Below, piece after piece: positions 46,786 to 56,201 of a stretch of 64,000 nucleotides of DNA. The translations under genes and the position numbers were made by a program. Under the pieces are notes generated by a model, which saw only the letters and a program-made list of their open reading frames with translations, did not search any database and was not told the origin of the DNA. Positions within the stretch are counted from its first letter, which is position 1, and every line of letters starts with the position of its first letter. Origin of the DNA: Bog-473 sp963791995 (GTDB lineage Bacteria > Actinomycetota > Acidimicrobiia > Acidimicrobiales > RAAP-2). The stretch covers positions 1 to 64,000 of the forward strand of contig CAWBUQ010000004.1 in NCBI GenBank assembly GCA_963791995.1. The letters run 5' to 3'.

Positions 46786-48031
46786 ATGTCAGAGACCTTG
46801 GAGACCACGCAGGACGAGGCCGGCCAGGACGGCTATGGCTCTGGCCCGATGGCCGCGATGGGCCCCGACATGGCCGCCAACCCGCAGCCGGTCTGGAAGA
46901 TGCTGCGCGACGACATGCCGGTGATGCCGATTGAGGACCTGCCGTCGGGCAAGGGTGTGCTGCTGTCGCGCAAGGAGGAGATCATGGAGGCCCTCCGGCA
47001 CCCCGAGATCTTCTCCTCCAACATGGATGCGGTCGACCTCAAGAACAAGCGACCCATGATCCCGCTGCAGATCGACCCGCCGGATCACAAGAAGTTCCGC
47101 AAGCTCCTCGACCCGATCTTCGCCCCGCGCAAGATGCAGGCGATGGACGACGAGGTGTCGAGGCTCGTCAACAACTTGATCGACGGCTTCATCGACAAGG
47201 GCGAGCTGGACTTCGCCAAGGAATTCTCCGTCCCGTTCCCGTCCGAGGTCTTCCTCACGCTCCTCGGGCTGCCCCTCGACGAGCTCGACACCTTCCTCAC
47301 CATGAAGGACGGCATCATCCGCCCGGACCACGTCACCGGGAAGGCCTACGGCTCGAAGGCGGCCACCGACTACCAGCAGAAGATCGCGGACTCGGTGTAC
47401 GACTACTTCGACCAGGTGCTCGACAAGCGTGAGCTCGAGCGCAAGGACGACCTGCTCTCGCTCTTCCTCGATGCCGAGATGGAGGGCGACCGCCTGACGC
47501 GTGAGGACATCTTGGACATCTGCTTCCTCTTCCTCATCGCCGGCCTCGACACCGTCACGGCCACGCTCGATTGCATGTTCTCCTTCCTGGCCCAGAACCC
47601 CGAGCACCGACGCCAGCTGGTCGAGGACCCGTCGCTGATCCCCAACGCCATCGAGGAGCTGCTGCGTTGGGAGACCCCGGTCATGGGCATCGCCCGCGTG
47701 GCGGTGTCCGACACCGAGCTCGCGCGGGTGCCCCGTCCACGCGGGGGACCAGGTGATGGTGATGATCGGCTCGGCCAACACGGACGAGGCCGAGTTCCCC
47801 GACGGCGACGTCGTGCGCTTCGACCGTGACGTGAACCCGCATATCGCCTTCGGCGGCGGCATCCACCGCTGCCTGGGCTCGCACCTGGCGCGCCTCGAGC
47901 TGCGGGTGGCGTTGCGGGAGTGGCACAAGCGGATCCCCGAGTACGAGATCGAGCCGGGCCATACGCTCGTCTACACGGCGGGCATCCGCTCCATCGACCA
48001 CTTCCCGATGCGCTTCACGGCGTCGGCGTAA
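46786..48031 (+). CDS. cytochrome P450 (one frameshift)
   Basis: The corrected product is about 414 residues, the size of soluble bacterial P450s. It has the oxygen-binding I-helix segment FLIAGLDTVTATLD, an ExxR motif (ELLRWETP context) and the heme loop FGGGIHRCLGSHLAR with the cysteine near residue 362. The first ~315 residues are in one frame; a surplus C in the CCCC run at 47731-47734 moves the rest to another, where VHAGDQVMVMIGSANTDE continues naturally. It uses electrons from a ferredoxin to hydroxylate an organic substrate; no redox partner is next to it. A GGAG site precedes the ATG, four bases after the TetR stop. Confidence 0.9.
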
Positions 48032-49592
48032 GCGCATCGACGCTGCGCCGGCCGCCGTCGCCGACCTGTTCGGTCCAGCGGCCATCGTGCCAGTAGCGCT
48101 GTTCGTGCCGCCCCGAGGGATCGGGGTACCAACCCGACGGCGGCAGCGCCGCTGACCCGGCGCCCCCGCGACGCGGGCCCGCATCACCCGTCGTTGCCGT
48201 CCCCGGCGCAGGTGCAGCCGCCCCAAACCGAGTTGTCACGGCAGCCGGACGACGCAGCCGGGCCGCCCGGCTGAGCGCGGTCAACTCGGCGACGAGGCGG
48301 TCGGCCTCGGCCTCCTCCCGATCGCGGAACTCCGCGCGCGCCCGCTTCCCGGCCACGTCCACGTGCACGGTGGCGAGCCCGAGCGGGCGCTGCAGGGGCC
48401 CTTGGACCCGTCGGACGCTCTGCGTCTTTTCGAAAGGGACCCACGTGGTCGTGCGGTTGAGGCGGCCCGTCACGCACATGGCATGGGTGGCGTCGAAGCC
48501 GGCCGAGAGGAAGTGGAAGCTGAGGGGCGCCTTCCAGCGCGCCCGCGCCGGCGGAGGGGTGCGGGCCGGGTCGGGTGCGCCGAGCAGTCGGGCCAACAGG
48601 TGCCACGAGTCCTGCTGCGAACCGACCGGCAGCAGCGCCTTGCGCACCACGCTGGTGCCCTCGCCCCGCTGGTTGCGCGCCGTCGCGCCGGCCACGTCCA
48701 CCTCGAGGCGGACCCAGCCGAAGGGTCGCCACAGGATCGGCTGGACCTGGCGCACCGCCTGGATCCGGGAGTAGGGGACCGTCTCGGAAATGGTCTGGAG
48801 CATGCCGCGGCGGATCCGCACTCCCTCGGGCCCCTCCACGGCGATGAAGCCGTACTGGCCCGAGAGCCGGCGCCACATCACACCGGCGAAGCTGACGAGA
48901 TAGACGGCGAGGAACCCGATCGCCACGCGGGCCGTGTGCGGTTCGTACTGGTCCAACACCGTCAGCGCGGCCACCGTACCGACGAGCACGATGGTGATGA
49001 GTGAGAGGACGACCGAGCCGACCAGCCTGCCGAGCGTGATGGTCGCCATGGGCAAGCCGGTGTTGGGCGAAGAGGTCGCCACGGGCTCGTGATGGCCGAC
49101 CAGGAGGATGAGGCGGAGCTCGGCCGCCTGCGACTCGGACAGGTAGGCCAGCCTGCCGTCGGTGGAGCCCGACCCGGCCAGCCGCACGCGCAGCTCGGAC
49201 ACGCCGAGCATCCGGGCGAGGAGCGGGCGGACGATGTCGACGGCCTGGATGCGGGCCAGCGGGAGCCGGCGCGAGTCCTTGCGGATCAGCCCGGTCTCGA
49301 TCCGCAGCGTGTCGCCTTCGAAGCGCCAGCGGGTCACCATCCAGTGGATGTAGCCGTAGACCGCCGACCCCAGCGTGATCACGACGAGGTAGTCGGTCTC
49401 GGCCGTGCTGTTCTCGGCCCTGGAGTGCACCAGGGAGATCAAGACCAAGAAAACGAGGGCGGGGAACAGGCGTCCGATCCGGGCCAGCGGCGTGAGCGGG
49501 TGGAGGCGTTGCCACTCGTCGTGGGGCGGAGGCACCGGCGACGCCTCGGTCGAGTCGGGCGAGTCGCCCGCTTCGGACGTGTCGGGTGTCAC
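48015..49592 (-). CDS. bacterial PH-domain membrane protein (YdbT-like) with DUF2510 tail
   Basis: The 525-residue protein has two pairs of membrane helices and repeated bacterial PH (bPH2) domains, seen as TLRIETGLIRKDSRRLPLARIQAVDIVRPLLARMLG, VRIRRGMLQTISETVPYSRIQAVRQVQPILWRPFG and ATTWVPFEKTQSVRRVQGPLQRPLG, all with the bPH2 'R.P..RIQ.V' pattern. The C-terminus has a DUF2510-type motif (SGWYPDPSGRHEQRYWHDGRWTEQ). Its ORF overlaps the next gene by four bases, as is typical for the YdbS/YdbT pair. The function of these pairs is poorly known; they are membrane-associated, and in Bacillus the YdbST proteins affect sensitivity to antimicrobial compounds. Confidence 0.88.
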   Translation of the reverse strand: MTPDTSEAGDSPDSTEASPVPPPHDEWQRLHPLTPLARIGRLFPALVFLVLISLVHSRAENSTAETDYLVVITLGSAVYGYIHWMVTRWRFEGDTLRIETGLIRKDSRRLPLARIQAVDIVRPLLARMLGVSELRVRLAGSGSTDGRLAYLSESQAAELRLILLVGHHEPVATSSPNTGLPMATITLGRLVGSVVLSLITIVLVGTVAALTVLDQYEPHTARVAIGFLAVYLVSFAGVMWRRLSGQYGFIAVEGPEGVRIRRGMLQTISETVPYSRIQAVRQVQPILWRPFGWVRLEVDVAGATARNQRGEGTSVVRKALLPVGSQQDSWHLLARLLGAPDPARTPPPARARWKAPLSFHFLSAGFDATHAMCVTGRLNRTTTWVPFEKTQSVRRVQGPLQRPLGLATVHVDVAGKRARAEFRDREEAEADRLVAELTALSRAARLRRPAAVTTRFGAAAPAPGTATTGDAGPRRGGAGSAALPPSGWYPDPSGRHEQRYWHDGRWTEQVGDGGRRSVDALTPTP

Positions 49593-50068
49593 ATTCCCGC
49601 CGCCATCGCTTCGCCCAGCTCGGTGAGGCGGTCGCGCAGGCGCGCCGCCTCGGCCGTCTCCAGTCCGGGAATGCGGGCGTCGCTCGCCGCGGCAGCGGTG
49701 TGGAGCTTCACGGTGGAGATATGGAAGAGCCGCTCAATGGGGCCGGCCGTCACCTCGACGAACTGCATGCGCCCGTAGGGCACGACCGAGAGGCGCCGCA
49801 CCAGCACACCACGGGCGACGATCAGGTCCTCGTGGCGCTCCTGGTAGCGCCAGGCCCGGAAACGACGGCGGAAGAACCACGCGAAGTAGGCGCCCAGCGC
49901 CACCCACACGACGAGGCTGATCAACCCGGCCAAAGGCCCGCGCGCGCCGAGGAAGACCAGGCCGAAGAAGAGCCCGCCGACAATCGTGATGGTGAGGACT
50001 TCGGCTCGCCGCATCTGCCAGAGTGCGGGCGAGGGGCGGAGCCAGGGCTCGCCTTCCCCCAGAGTCAT
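49589..50068 (-). CDS. bacterial PH-domain protein (YdbS-like)
   Basis: The 159-residue protein has two membrane helices (LTITIVGGLFFGLVFLGARG and LAGLISLVVWVALGAYFAWFF) and one bPH2 domain (VARGVLVRRLSVVPYGRMQFVEVTAGPIERLFHISTVKLHTAAA). It precedes and overlaps the larger PH protein by four bases (ATGA-type overlap), giving the standard two-gene unit. Confidence 0.9.
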   Translation of the reverse strand: MTLGEGEPWLRPSPALWQMRRAEVLTITIVGGLFFGLVFLGARGPLAGLISLVVWVALGAYFAWFFRRRFRAWRYQERHEDLIVARGVLVRRLSVVPYGRMQFVEVTAGPIERLFHISTVKLHTAAAASDARIPGLETAEAARLRDRLTELGEAMAAGM

Positions 50069-50102
50069 CCCTAAACGTTAAAGGGAACGGCTCTCGCGTA
50101 GG

Positions 50103-51017
50103 GTGGCAATTGTGGCCGATTTGGCTGGTTCTCAGACGAGGCGCCTCGCCATGGCGCTCGAGCCCGTCGCCGGCCAGGTCTATTTCTCACCCGAGTGCCA
50201 TGCCGCCTACGCCGAGCTCGGGTTCTCGCCGAGCCCGGGCACCATGAGCTCCGGGGTGGCGCTCCCCGACGGCCCCGCCTACTTCACGAGCCGCGGCTCC
50301 ATCCTCGGACAGGTGTCGGGTGAGGTGGTGGCGGCCGCCTTCGGCGTCTTCAATCCCGAGGCGGTCGTGCCGTCGGTGGCCATGGGATGGCGCAAGGTCG
50401 ACGCGCCCACCATCTGCGACGCGCGCACGCGCGGTGGCGTCGCCCAGCTTGCTCGTGTGGTCGGGCCACATCCAGATGGGCTGGCGCGGGCGATCGAACT
50501 GTTGGGAGAGGCCGTCGCGCCCTTGCGGCCCGAGGGCAAGCCCCTCTTCGCCGGCCTGCTAGGTCTTGGCCTGCCGGGCGACCCGCTCGGAGACATGTGG
50601 CGGCTGGCCGACATGTTGCGTGAGTACCGGGGCGACGCGCACATCGCGGCGTGGACGTCGGCCGGACTCGACGCCACCGAGGTCGGCCTGCTCACCGAGC
50701 TCTACTGGGGCCTGCCCATGCGCACCTACATCCGTACCCGCGCCTGGTCCGAAGACCAGCTCGACGCCGCGCAGGCCCGCCTGGCCGATCGGGGTCTCAT
50801 CGAAGGCGATGCGTTCAGTGCGGCCGGGCGCGCGTTGCGCGAGTCGATCGAGGCGGCGACCGACGCGCAATGCGCGGCGATCGTCGAGACCCTGGGCGAG
50901 CGCACCGGCGAGCTGATCGGCCTGCTCGAGCCCTGGGGCGCCGCCATCCGCGCCGCCGGCGGGTACCCGCCGCAAGGGCCGCACGACCTGGCTCCGCAGC
51001 GTCCCGACGCCGGCTGA
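50103..51017 (+). CDS. SCO6745-family protein
   Basis: The 304-residue protein matches an actinobacterial family (named after SCO6745) with a compact helical N-domain (FSPECHAAYAELGFSP) and a later helix-turn-helix-like portion (DATEVGLLTELYWGLPMRTYIRTRAWSEDQLDAAQARLADRGLIEGD). The proteins look like DNA-binding or scaffold proteins, but no function is known. The start is GTG 50103; GTG 50112 is an alternative. The divergent PH-domain pair begins only 34 bases away, so both share a promoter region. Confidence 0.85.
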   Translation: MAIVADLAGSQTRRLAMALEPVAGQVYFSPECHAAYAELGFSPSPGTMSSGVALPDGPAYFTSRGSILGQVSGEVVAAAFGVFNPEAVVPSVAMGWRKVDAPTICDARTRGGVAQLARVVGPHPDGLARAIELLGEAVAPLRPEGKPLFAGLLGLGLPGDPLGDMWRLADMLREYRGDAHIAAWTSAGLDATEVGLLTELYWGLPMRTYIRTRAWSEDQLDAAQARLADRGLIEGDAFSAAGRALRESIEAATDAQCAAIVETLGERTGELIGLLEPWGAAIRAAGGYPPQGPHDLAPQRPDAG

Positions 51018-51071
51018 GCGACCGCCCGCGACCGCTGACGACGGCGGCGTCCGCCGGGCAACGCCGCCCGC

Positions 51072-51470
51072 TCAGAGCGGCTTGTGCTCGGTTCCCTCTC
51101 CCGGGGTGATGAACAACGCCAGACCCGGTTCGTGCACCCGCGCCGTATGCCAGATCCCGGTCGGATTGACCGCGGCCTCGCCCGGACGGAGGGCGACGAC
51201 GTGCTCGACTCCGTCGAGATCCTGGACCAGGTCGACGCGCCCCGAGAGGAGCACGACAACTTCCTCGCCGGCCGGGTGGCGCTCCCACGAATCCCAGGTT
51301 TCCCCTTGCGCAACGATGCACACCAGCCGCCCCTCGTTGCCGTCGCAGGCGAAGCGCTTCCGGTAGGACTCGACGCACTCTTGCGTCCAGGTGAAGTCGG
51401 GCAGGACGGTCGCTGCGGAGCCCAATCCGAGGTGGACGTAGGTCGAGGTGAGGTCGAACGCGTCACTCAT
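51072..51470 (-). CDS. cupin-domain protein
   Basis: The ~132-residue protein has the single cupin fold pattern: WDSWERHPAGEEVVVLLSGRVDLVQD (the motif with histidine and glutamates that bind metal) and GEAAVNPTGIWHTARV (the second cupin motif with histidine). Metal ligands are likely His, Glu and His. It is the last gene of a long minus-strand run. The ATG at 51470 is preferred to a GTG nine bases upstream. A small-molecule binding or dioxygenase role is possible. Confidence 0.85.
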   Translation of the reverse strand: MSDAFDLTSTYVHLGLGSAATVLPDFTWTQECVESYRKRFACDGNEGRLVCIVAQGETWDSWERHPAGEEVVVLLSGRVDLVQDLDGVEHVVALRPGEAAVNPTGIWHTARVHEPGLALFITPGEGTEHKPL

Positions 51471-51485
51471 GTGCGCCACGCCCGA

Positions 51486-52196
51486 TCAGTACAGCGGCGA
51501 CCAGGCCGCGCTGCGCAGCAGCCGGCTCTCCCAGCGGTCGCGCACCTCGAGCGCGTCGTGCAGCCACGTGCCCGGGGCCGACGCCTCGGGCGGCAGGTCG
51601 TGCCCGAGCATCCACATGACGGCCTTGGTGTTCACGACGCGCTGCCAGAGGATCACCTCGGTCGTCATGTGCGTGCCGTAGACCGGCTGGAAGGCGGCCT
51701 CGAGCTCGATCATGCCCGTGCCCTCCTCCTTCTGGCTGCTCAGGGTGTGGTCGTAGAGCGTGCCCGCCTTGTCGAGGTAGGCCGCCAGCCCGCCCTTGAA
51801 GGGCCAGGCGGTGTCCTCCATGAACAGCGAGTTCTTGTGTGTCGCGCCGTCGGCGGGGACGGTGTCGAAATCGATCTCCTGCAGCGGTGACCACGGCACC
51901 GGCTGCACGACCTTGGCCTCGGTCGAGTGACGCATGCCGTCGACCTTGGCCGACCAGGCGGCCAGGTCGCCGCTGCGCACGCGCTCGGCCAGCTCACCCC
52001 AGGCCGCCGCGTCGCGGCAGCCCGTGATGGTCACGATCGTGTAGGCCTGCCCGCTGCCGTGCGACAGGCGCAGGTACCACAGCAGCCTGCTGCCGTCCGA
52101 CTTGGCCAGGGCGGGCATGTACTCGTCGCGATAGGCGTCGTCGAAGGCGTCCTCCTTGGCGCCGGCGACGCGATGGACCTGGTGCAACAGCAACAT
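51486..52196 (-). CDS. NIPSNAP-like (dimeric alpha/beta barrel) protein
   Basis: The 236-residue protein consists of two similar ferredoxin-like halves. The first begins LLLHQVHRVAGAKEDAFDDAYRDEYMPALAK and the second has GTGMIELEAAFQPVYGTHMTTEVILWQRV. This duplicated layout is common in actinobacterial NIPSNAP-family and antibiotic-monooxygenase-like proteins. No catalytic residue can be assigned. It lies in a tight run of minus-strand genes between an SDR and a cupin. Confidence 0.65.
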   Translation of the reverse strand: MLLLHQVHRVAGAKEDAFDDAYRDEYMPALAKSDGSRLLWYLRLSHGSGQAYTIVTITGCRDAAAWGELAERVRSGDLAAWSAKVDGMRHSTEAKVVQPVPWSPLQEIDFDTVPADGATHKNSLFMEDTAWPFKGGLAAYLDKAGTLYDHTLSSQKEEGTGMIELEAAFQPVYGTHMTTEVILWQRVVNTKAVMWMLGHDLPPEASAPGTWLHDALEVRDRWESRLLRSAAWSPLY

Positions 52197-52251
52197 GACG
52201 TGTACCCCCTGTGTTGATTTCGCAAGACGTGAGCGAGAGACGAAGAACGAC

Positions 52252-53025
52252 CTAGCGAGTGGTGGCGATCCCCCCGTCGACCGGGATGATCGCCCCGGTC
52301 AGGTATGCACCCGCCCGCGACGCCAGGTAGATGGCTGCCCCCGCCATGTCGTCGGGCCGGCCGATGCGCTTCAGTGGTGCGTTGGCGGCGATCGACTCGC
52401 CGAAGGCCTCCAGCGTCGCCGCCATCATCTTGGACTCGAAGGGACCGGGCGCAATGGCGTTGACCGTGACCCGCGGTGCCAGGCGCTTGGCCAGGTGGCG
52501 CGTCAGCTGGTGCACGGCCGCCTTGGAGGCCGAGTACGAATAGGTGTCGAGCGCCGGCACCTGAATCCCGTCGATGGACCCGATGTTGATGACGCGGGAC
52601 GGCTCCTCCACCGTGCCCGCGGCCTCGAGCAACGGCACCAGGAACTTGGTGAGGTGGAACACGCCCTTGACGTTCAGCGCGAGGACACGCTCGAACGCCG
52701 CCTCGTCGAAGTCGGCCAGTGGTGCACCCCAGGTGGCGCCGGCGTTGTTGACCAGGATGTCGAGCGAGTACTCGCGAGCCGCCATCTCGTTGGCCAGGCG
52801 GCGGCACTCCTCCTCGGTGGAGAGGTCGGCGGGGATGGCGATGCACGCCCCCTTCTTCGACAATTCGGCGGCCACCTCGGCGCAGACGTCCGCCTTGCGC
52901 GAGGAGATGTAGACCCGCACGCCGTTCTCCACGAAGCCCTCGGCGATCATCTTGCCGATGCCCCGGCTCCCGCCGGTCACCAGCGCCGTCTTGCCGGCGA
53001 TGTCGAAGAGGTCCGAGGCGGTCAT
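52252..53025 (-). CDS. short-chain dehydrogenase/reductase
   Basis: The 257-residue protein is a classical SDR. TGGSRGIG binds NAD(P), NNAG is present, the catalytic serine lies in INIGSIDG and the YxxxK pair is seen as YSASKAA; the IAPGPFESKM segment follows. The ATG at 53025 gives the normal family length. It is in the same run as an acyl-CoA dehydrogenase and M20 hydrolase, suggesting a catabolic sequence of oxidation steps. Substrate unknown. Confidence 0.93.
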   Translation of the reverse strand: MTASDLFDIAGKTALVTGGSRGIGKMIAEGFVENGVRVYISSRKADVCAEVAAELSKKGACIAIPADLSTEEECRRLANEMAAREYSLDILVNNAGATWGAPLADFDEAAFERVLALNVKGVFHLTKFLVPLLEAAGTVEEPSRVINIGSIDGIQVPALDTYSYSASKAAVHQLTRHLAKRLAPRVTVNAIAPGPFESKMMAATLEAFGESIAANAPLKRIGRPDDMAGAAIYLASRAGAYLTGAIIPVDGGIATTR

Positions 53026-53047
53026 CGGCCCATTGTGCCCGTGATGC

Positions 53048-54226
53048 TCACGGCGCGGCCAATGCCAGGGCGCCGCGCACGAGCACGTTGGCGCCGACGC
53101 GGGCGGATTCGTCCTCGACGAGGAATGTCGGGCTGTGGTGCGTGCCGCTCGAGCCGTCGGCCGCGCCGCCACCCACGAAGAAGTAGGAGCCCGGCAGGTG
53201 TCGGAGGAACTCGCTCACGTCGTCGCTCGGCCCGACGGGCGGCATGCGGAAGACCTGGTCGGGACCGAGCACGACGGCGGCCTCCGCCTCGACCAGTGCC
53301 ACCGCCTCGGGGTCGTTCACGACGGCGCGGGTGTGCTCTGGCACTTCGAGCTCGACGTGGACGCCCTGGTCGTCGCCCACCGAGTCGCACAGGTCCTGAA
53401 GCCGGGCGAGAGCCTCTTGGTGCTGGGACTCGGTGAACGTGCGCAACGTCCCGGTGACCCGGGCCGAGGTGGGCACGACGTTGACCGCGGTCCCGGCGTG
53501 CACCGTCCCGGCGCTGCAGACGCAGTCGGTCCCCTCGTAGGAGAGCCCCTCGGCCACCTCGCCCAGCCGGCTCACCAGTTCGGCGGTGGCCCTAATGACG
53601 TCGCCGGTCGCCGACGGCATGGCGCCATGCCCGCCCGGCCCGCTGAGCGTGATGCGCAGCGAGTTGGCTTCGGACATGGCGATCCCCGCCCGTAGGGCCA
53701 CGAAGCCGGTGGGGAGCTGGGAGGTGACGTGGAACCCGACCAGGCGTGCGTCTGCCATGACGGTCAGCGCGCCACCCTCGAGCATGGCCTTGGCGCCGCA
53801 CAGCGCCTCCTCGGCTGGTTGGAGCAAGAAGATGTAGCGCCCGGGGAGCTCCTCGCGTCGCGAGGCCAGCACCGAGGCCGCCCCGAGGACCGACGCCACG
53901 TGGATGTCGTGGCCGCACGCGTGCATGAGCCCCTCGACCGCCGAATGCACGGCACGCGCCTCGTCCTCTTGCACGGGCAGCGCGTCGATGTCGCCCCGGA
54001 TCACCACGCTGCGCCCCGGGCGCCCACCCTCCATGACGAAGATGCCCCCGGTCTCGGTGGTCCGCAGGGCCTCCTCGATCCCGAGCGCAGCCATGTGCGA
54101 GCGGATCAGCGCCGTCGTCTCGTGCTCCGCGAAGGCGAGTTCGGGCCGGCGGTGCAGCTGGCGCCGTTGGTCGACCATCTCGTCGTAGACGCCGTCGGCC
54201 GGCGTGGGCCCGAACAGGTCGTTCAC
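53048..54226 (-). CDS. M20-family amidohydrolase
   Basis: The 392-residue protein is an M20D-type amidohydrolase (IAA-amino-acid hydrolase/hippuricase family): QRRQLHRRPELAFAEHET, metal-binding segments in LMHACGHDIHVA and QPAEEA, and SGPGGHGAMPSATGDVI of the dimerisation domain. A histidine-rich stretch near the end (GTHHSPTFLVED) is also normal. Such enzymes cleave N-acyl amino acids or related amides, releasing an acid. It is 22 bases from the SDR gene. Confidence 0.93.
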   Translation of the reverse strand: MNDLFGPTPADGVYDEMVDQRRQLHRRPELAFAEHETTALIRSHMAALGIEEALRTTETGGIFVMEGGRPGRSVVIRGDIDALPVQEDEARAVHSAVEGLMHACGHDIHVASVLGAASVLASRREELPGRYIFLLQPAEEALCGAKAMLEGGALTVMADARLVGFHVTSQLPTGFVALRAGIAMSEANSLRITLSGPGGHGAMPSATGDVIRATAELVSRLGEVAEGLSYEGTDCVCSAGTVHAGTAVNVVPTSARVTGTLRTFTESQHQEALARLQDLCDSVGDDQGVHVELEVPEHTRAVVNDPEAVALVEAEAAVVLGPDQVFRMPPVGPSDDVSEFLRHLPGSYFFVGGGAADGSSGTHHSPTFLVEDESARVGANVLVRGALALAAP

Positions 54227-54248
54227 GCCGTCACCTGATCGCCGATTG

Positions 54249-55487
54249 CTACCGGCTCAAGAGGTCACGGGCGATGTGGGTCACCTGGATCTCGTCGGTC
54301 CCGGCGTAAATCTGGAAGACCTTCGCGTCGCGCGCCAGCTGCTCGACCCGGAACTCGGACATGTAGCCGTTGCCGCCGAAGAGCTGCACCGCCTCCATGG
54401 CCACCTCCGATGCGGACTGCGCGGAGTAGAGCTTCATGGCCGACGCCTCGGCCAGCGTCAGGCTCTTGCCGGCCGACGACATCTCAATGTGGCGGAAGAC
54501 CAGGTTCTCGACGTTGAGCCGGGCCACCTCCATCTTGGCCAGCTTGAGCTGGATCAGCTGGAATTCGGAGATCGGCCGCTCCCAGAGCATGCGGTCCTTG
54601 GCGTACTGCACCGACAGCTTGATGCACTCCTCAATGAGCCCGAGCGACATGGCGGCCACCCCGGCGCGCTCGGTCACGAAGTTGCCCTTGGCGCTCTCGC
54701 GACCCTCGTTGCCGCCGGGCGTCCCCTCGCTCTCACCGAGGAGGCGCTCGGTGCCCACGCGCACGTCGGTGAGGAACAGCTCGCCCGTCGGCGACGAGTG
54801 CAGCCCCATCTTGCGGAAGGGCGCCGACTGGGTGAGCCCGGGCATGCCCGAGTCGAGGATGAAGGTCAGCACCGGCCGCTGGCGCAGCGGCGTGCCGCTG
54901 CCGTCGTCGAGCTTGGCGTAGAAGACGATGGTGTCGGCGTAGGGGCCGTTGGTGATGAACGTCTTGTTGCCGTTGAGGACGTACTCGTCACCGTCGCGCA
55001 CCGCGGTCGACTTCATGCCCCCGAGCGCGTCCGAACCCGAGTCGGGCTCGGTGATGGCCCACGCGCCGACCTTGTCGAGCGTCATGAGGTCGAGGCCCCA
55101 GCGCTCCATCTGCGCCGGCGTGCCGCCCTTCATGATGGTGCCGCCGGCCAGGCCTGTGCTCACCCCGAGGGCGGTGACGATGCCGGGGCAGTAGTGGCAC
55201 AACTCAATGATCGGGATGAGGGTCATGGCCGCGTTGGACCCGCCCTCGCCCCGATCGGCGCCCTTGCCTGGGGCACTGTCGGAGCCCGACGTCTTGCGCT
55301 CGAGCGCACGCTTGAACGAGTCCCGGGCCACGGCGTCGAGCCCGAAGGTCTTGTACAGCTTGCGGATCACCTCGTAAGGCGGTGTGTCCCCGTGCTCGAG
55401 CTCGTCGACGTTGGGCTTGATCTCTTCTTCGACGAAGCGCCGGACCGCATCGCGGATCGCCAGCTGCTCCTCGGACCACTCGAACAT
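54249..55487 (-). CDS. acyl-CoA dehydrogenase
   Basis: The 412-residue protein is a flavin-dependent acyl-CoA dehydrogenase. It shows VGAWAITEPDSGSDALGG (FAD and substrate loop) and QLFGGNGYMSEFRVEQLARDAKVFQIYAGTDEIQ (C-terminal signature). It transfers electrons to an electron-transfer flavoprotein, oxidising an acyl-CoA to the enoyl form. The catalytic base could not be confirmed by eye. It stands between the nitrobindin-like gene and the M20 amidohydrolase in one transcription run. Confidence 0.92.
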   Translation of the reverse strand: MFEWSEEQLAIRDAVRRFVEEEIKPNVDELEHGDTPPYEVIRKLYKTFGLDAVARDSFKRALERKTSGSDSAPGKGADRGEGGSNAAMTLIPIIELCHYCPGIVTALGVSTGLAGGTIMKGGTPAQMERWGLDLMTLDKVGAWAITEPDSGSDALGGMKSTAVRDGDEYVLNGNKTFITNGPYADTIVFYAKLDDGSGTPLRQRPVLTFILDSGMPGLTQSAPFRKMGLHSSPTGELFLTDVRVGTERLLGESEGTPGGNEGRESAKGNFVTERAGVAAMSLGLIEECIKLSVQYAKDRMLWERPISEFQLIQLKLAKMEVARLNVENLVFRHIEMSSAGKSLTLAEASAMKLYSAQSASEVAMEAVQLFGGNGYMSEFRVEQLARDAKVFQIYAGTDEIQVTHIARDLLSR

Positions 55488-55559
55488 GACAAGCCTCCCT
55501 GGCGGCCTTGCCGGTCCCCGCCGGAGTCGGCCCGCCGGGGGTGACCCTATCGGTCCGGC

Positions 55560-56126
55560 CTAGGCGTCGGCGATCCGCCGCAGGGTGTTGCGGTCGGTGT
55601 GGATGACCTCCTCGGCCACCTTGGCGTGCTTGACCACCGTGGTCTCGGTGTAGGTGAACTCGTCGTCCACGCTGGTGTCGAAGGTGACCTCGAAGCTGAC
55701 CGACTGTGCGTTCTTGTCCAGCCAGTTGTTGGCCAGGATGCCGTAGGTCTGGCTGCCCACGTGCGCCGTGAGCGTGAACTCGGTGGCGTCGGCCGCCACC
55801 GTGCCACCGGCCACGACGGCCGAGCCGCGGGGGATGAGGAAGCAGCGCACGACCTCGCTGTCGCGGGCGTCCCACATCCAGTAGCCAACTTCGGTGTGGA
55901 AGGGGTTCTCCTCGTCGCCCCGCCAGGCCGCCATGCGGTAGTCGAGGCCGTAGAGCACCTGGGACCCGTTCTCCACGGGCCCGAAGGGCTTGAGGTCGAC
56001 GTGCTCGCGGTAGGGGGTGAGGCCGATCTTGCCGCTCTCGTTGGCGTAGGCGACGTCCTCGCCTTTCTCGCCTTCCCAGATGCCCGCCAACCGGGCCAGC
56101 GGCCCCCACTCAGGTCCTGCGCTCAC
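55560..56126 (-). CDS. nitrobindin-like heme-binding beta-barrel protein
   Basis: The 188-residue protein matches the FABP-like nitrobindin family (THAP4-related). The GIWEGEKG motif near the start is the characteristic GxWxGxG, with LTPYREHVDLKPFGPVENGSQVLYGLDYR and EVGYWMWDA in the barrel. Known relatives bind ferric heme and react with nitric oxide or peroxynitrite. A proximal-histidine position could not be confirmed by eye. It is first in the six-gene catabolic run after pstA, with a modest gap. Confidence 0.82.
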   Translation of the reverse strand: MSAGPEWGPLARLAGIWEGEKGEDVAYANESGKIGLTPYREHVDLKPFGPVENGSQVLYGLDYRMAAWRGDEENPFHTEVGYWMWDARDSEVVRCFLIPRGSAVVAGGTVAADATEFTLTAHVGSQTYGILANNWLDKNAQSVSFEVTFDTSVDDEFTYTETTVVKHAKVAEEVIHTDRNTLRRIADA

Positions 56127-56201
56127 CGTTTCCTCCTCGAGATGTCAGCCCTCGCACCGCGCCCGTGTGCGGCCGGCGCCACCCTAGGACGCCGGCCGGC
56201 C

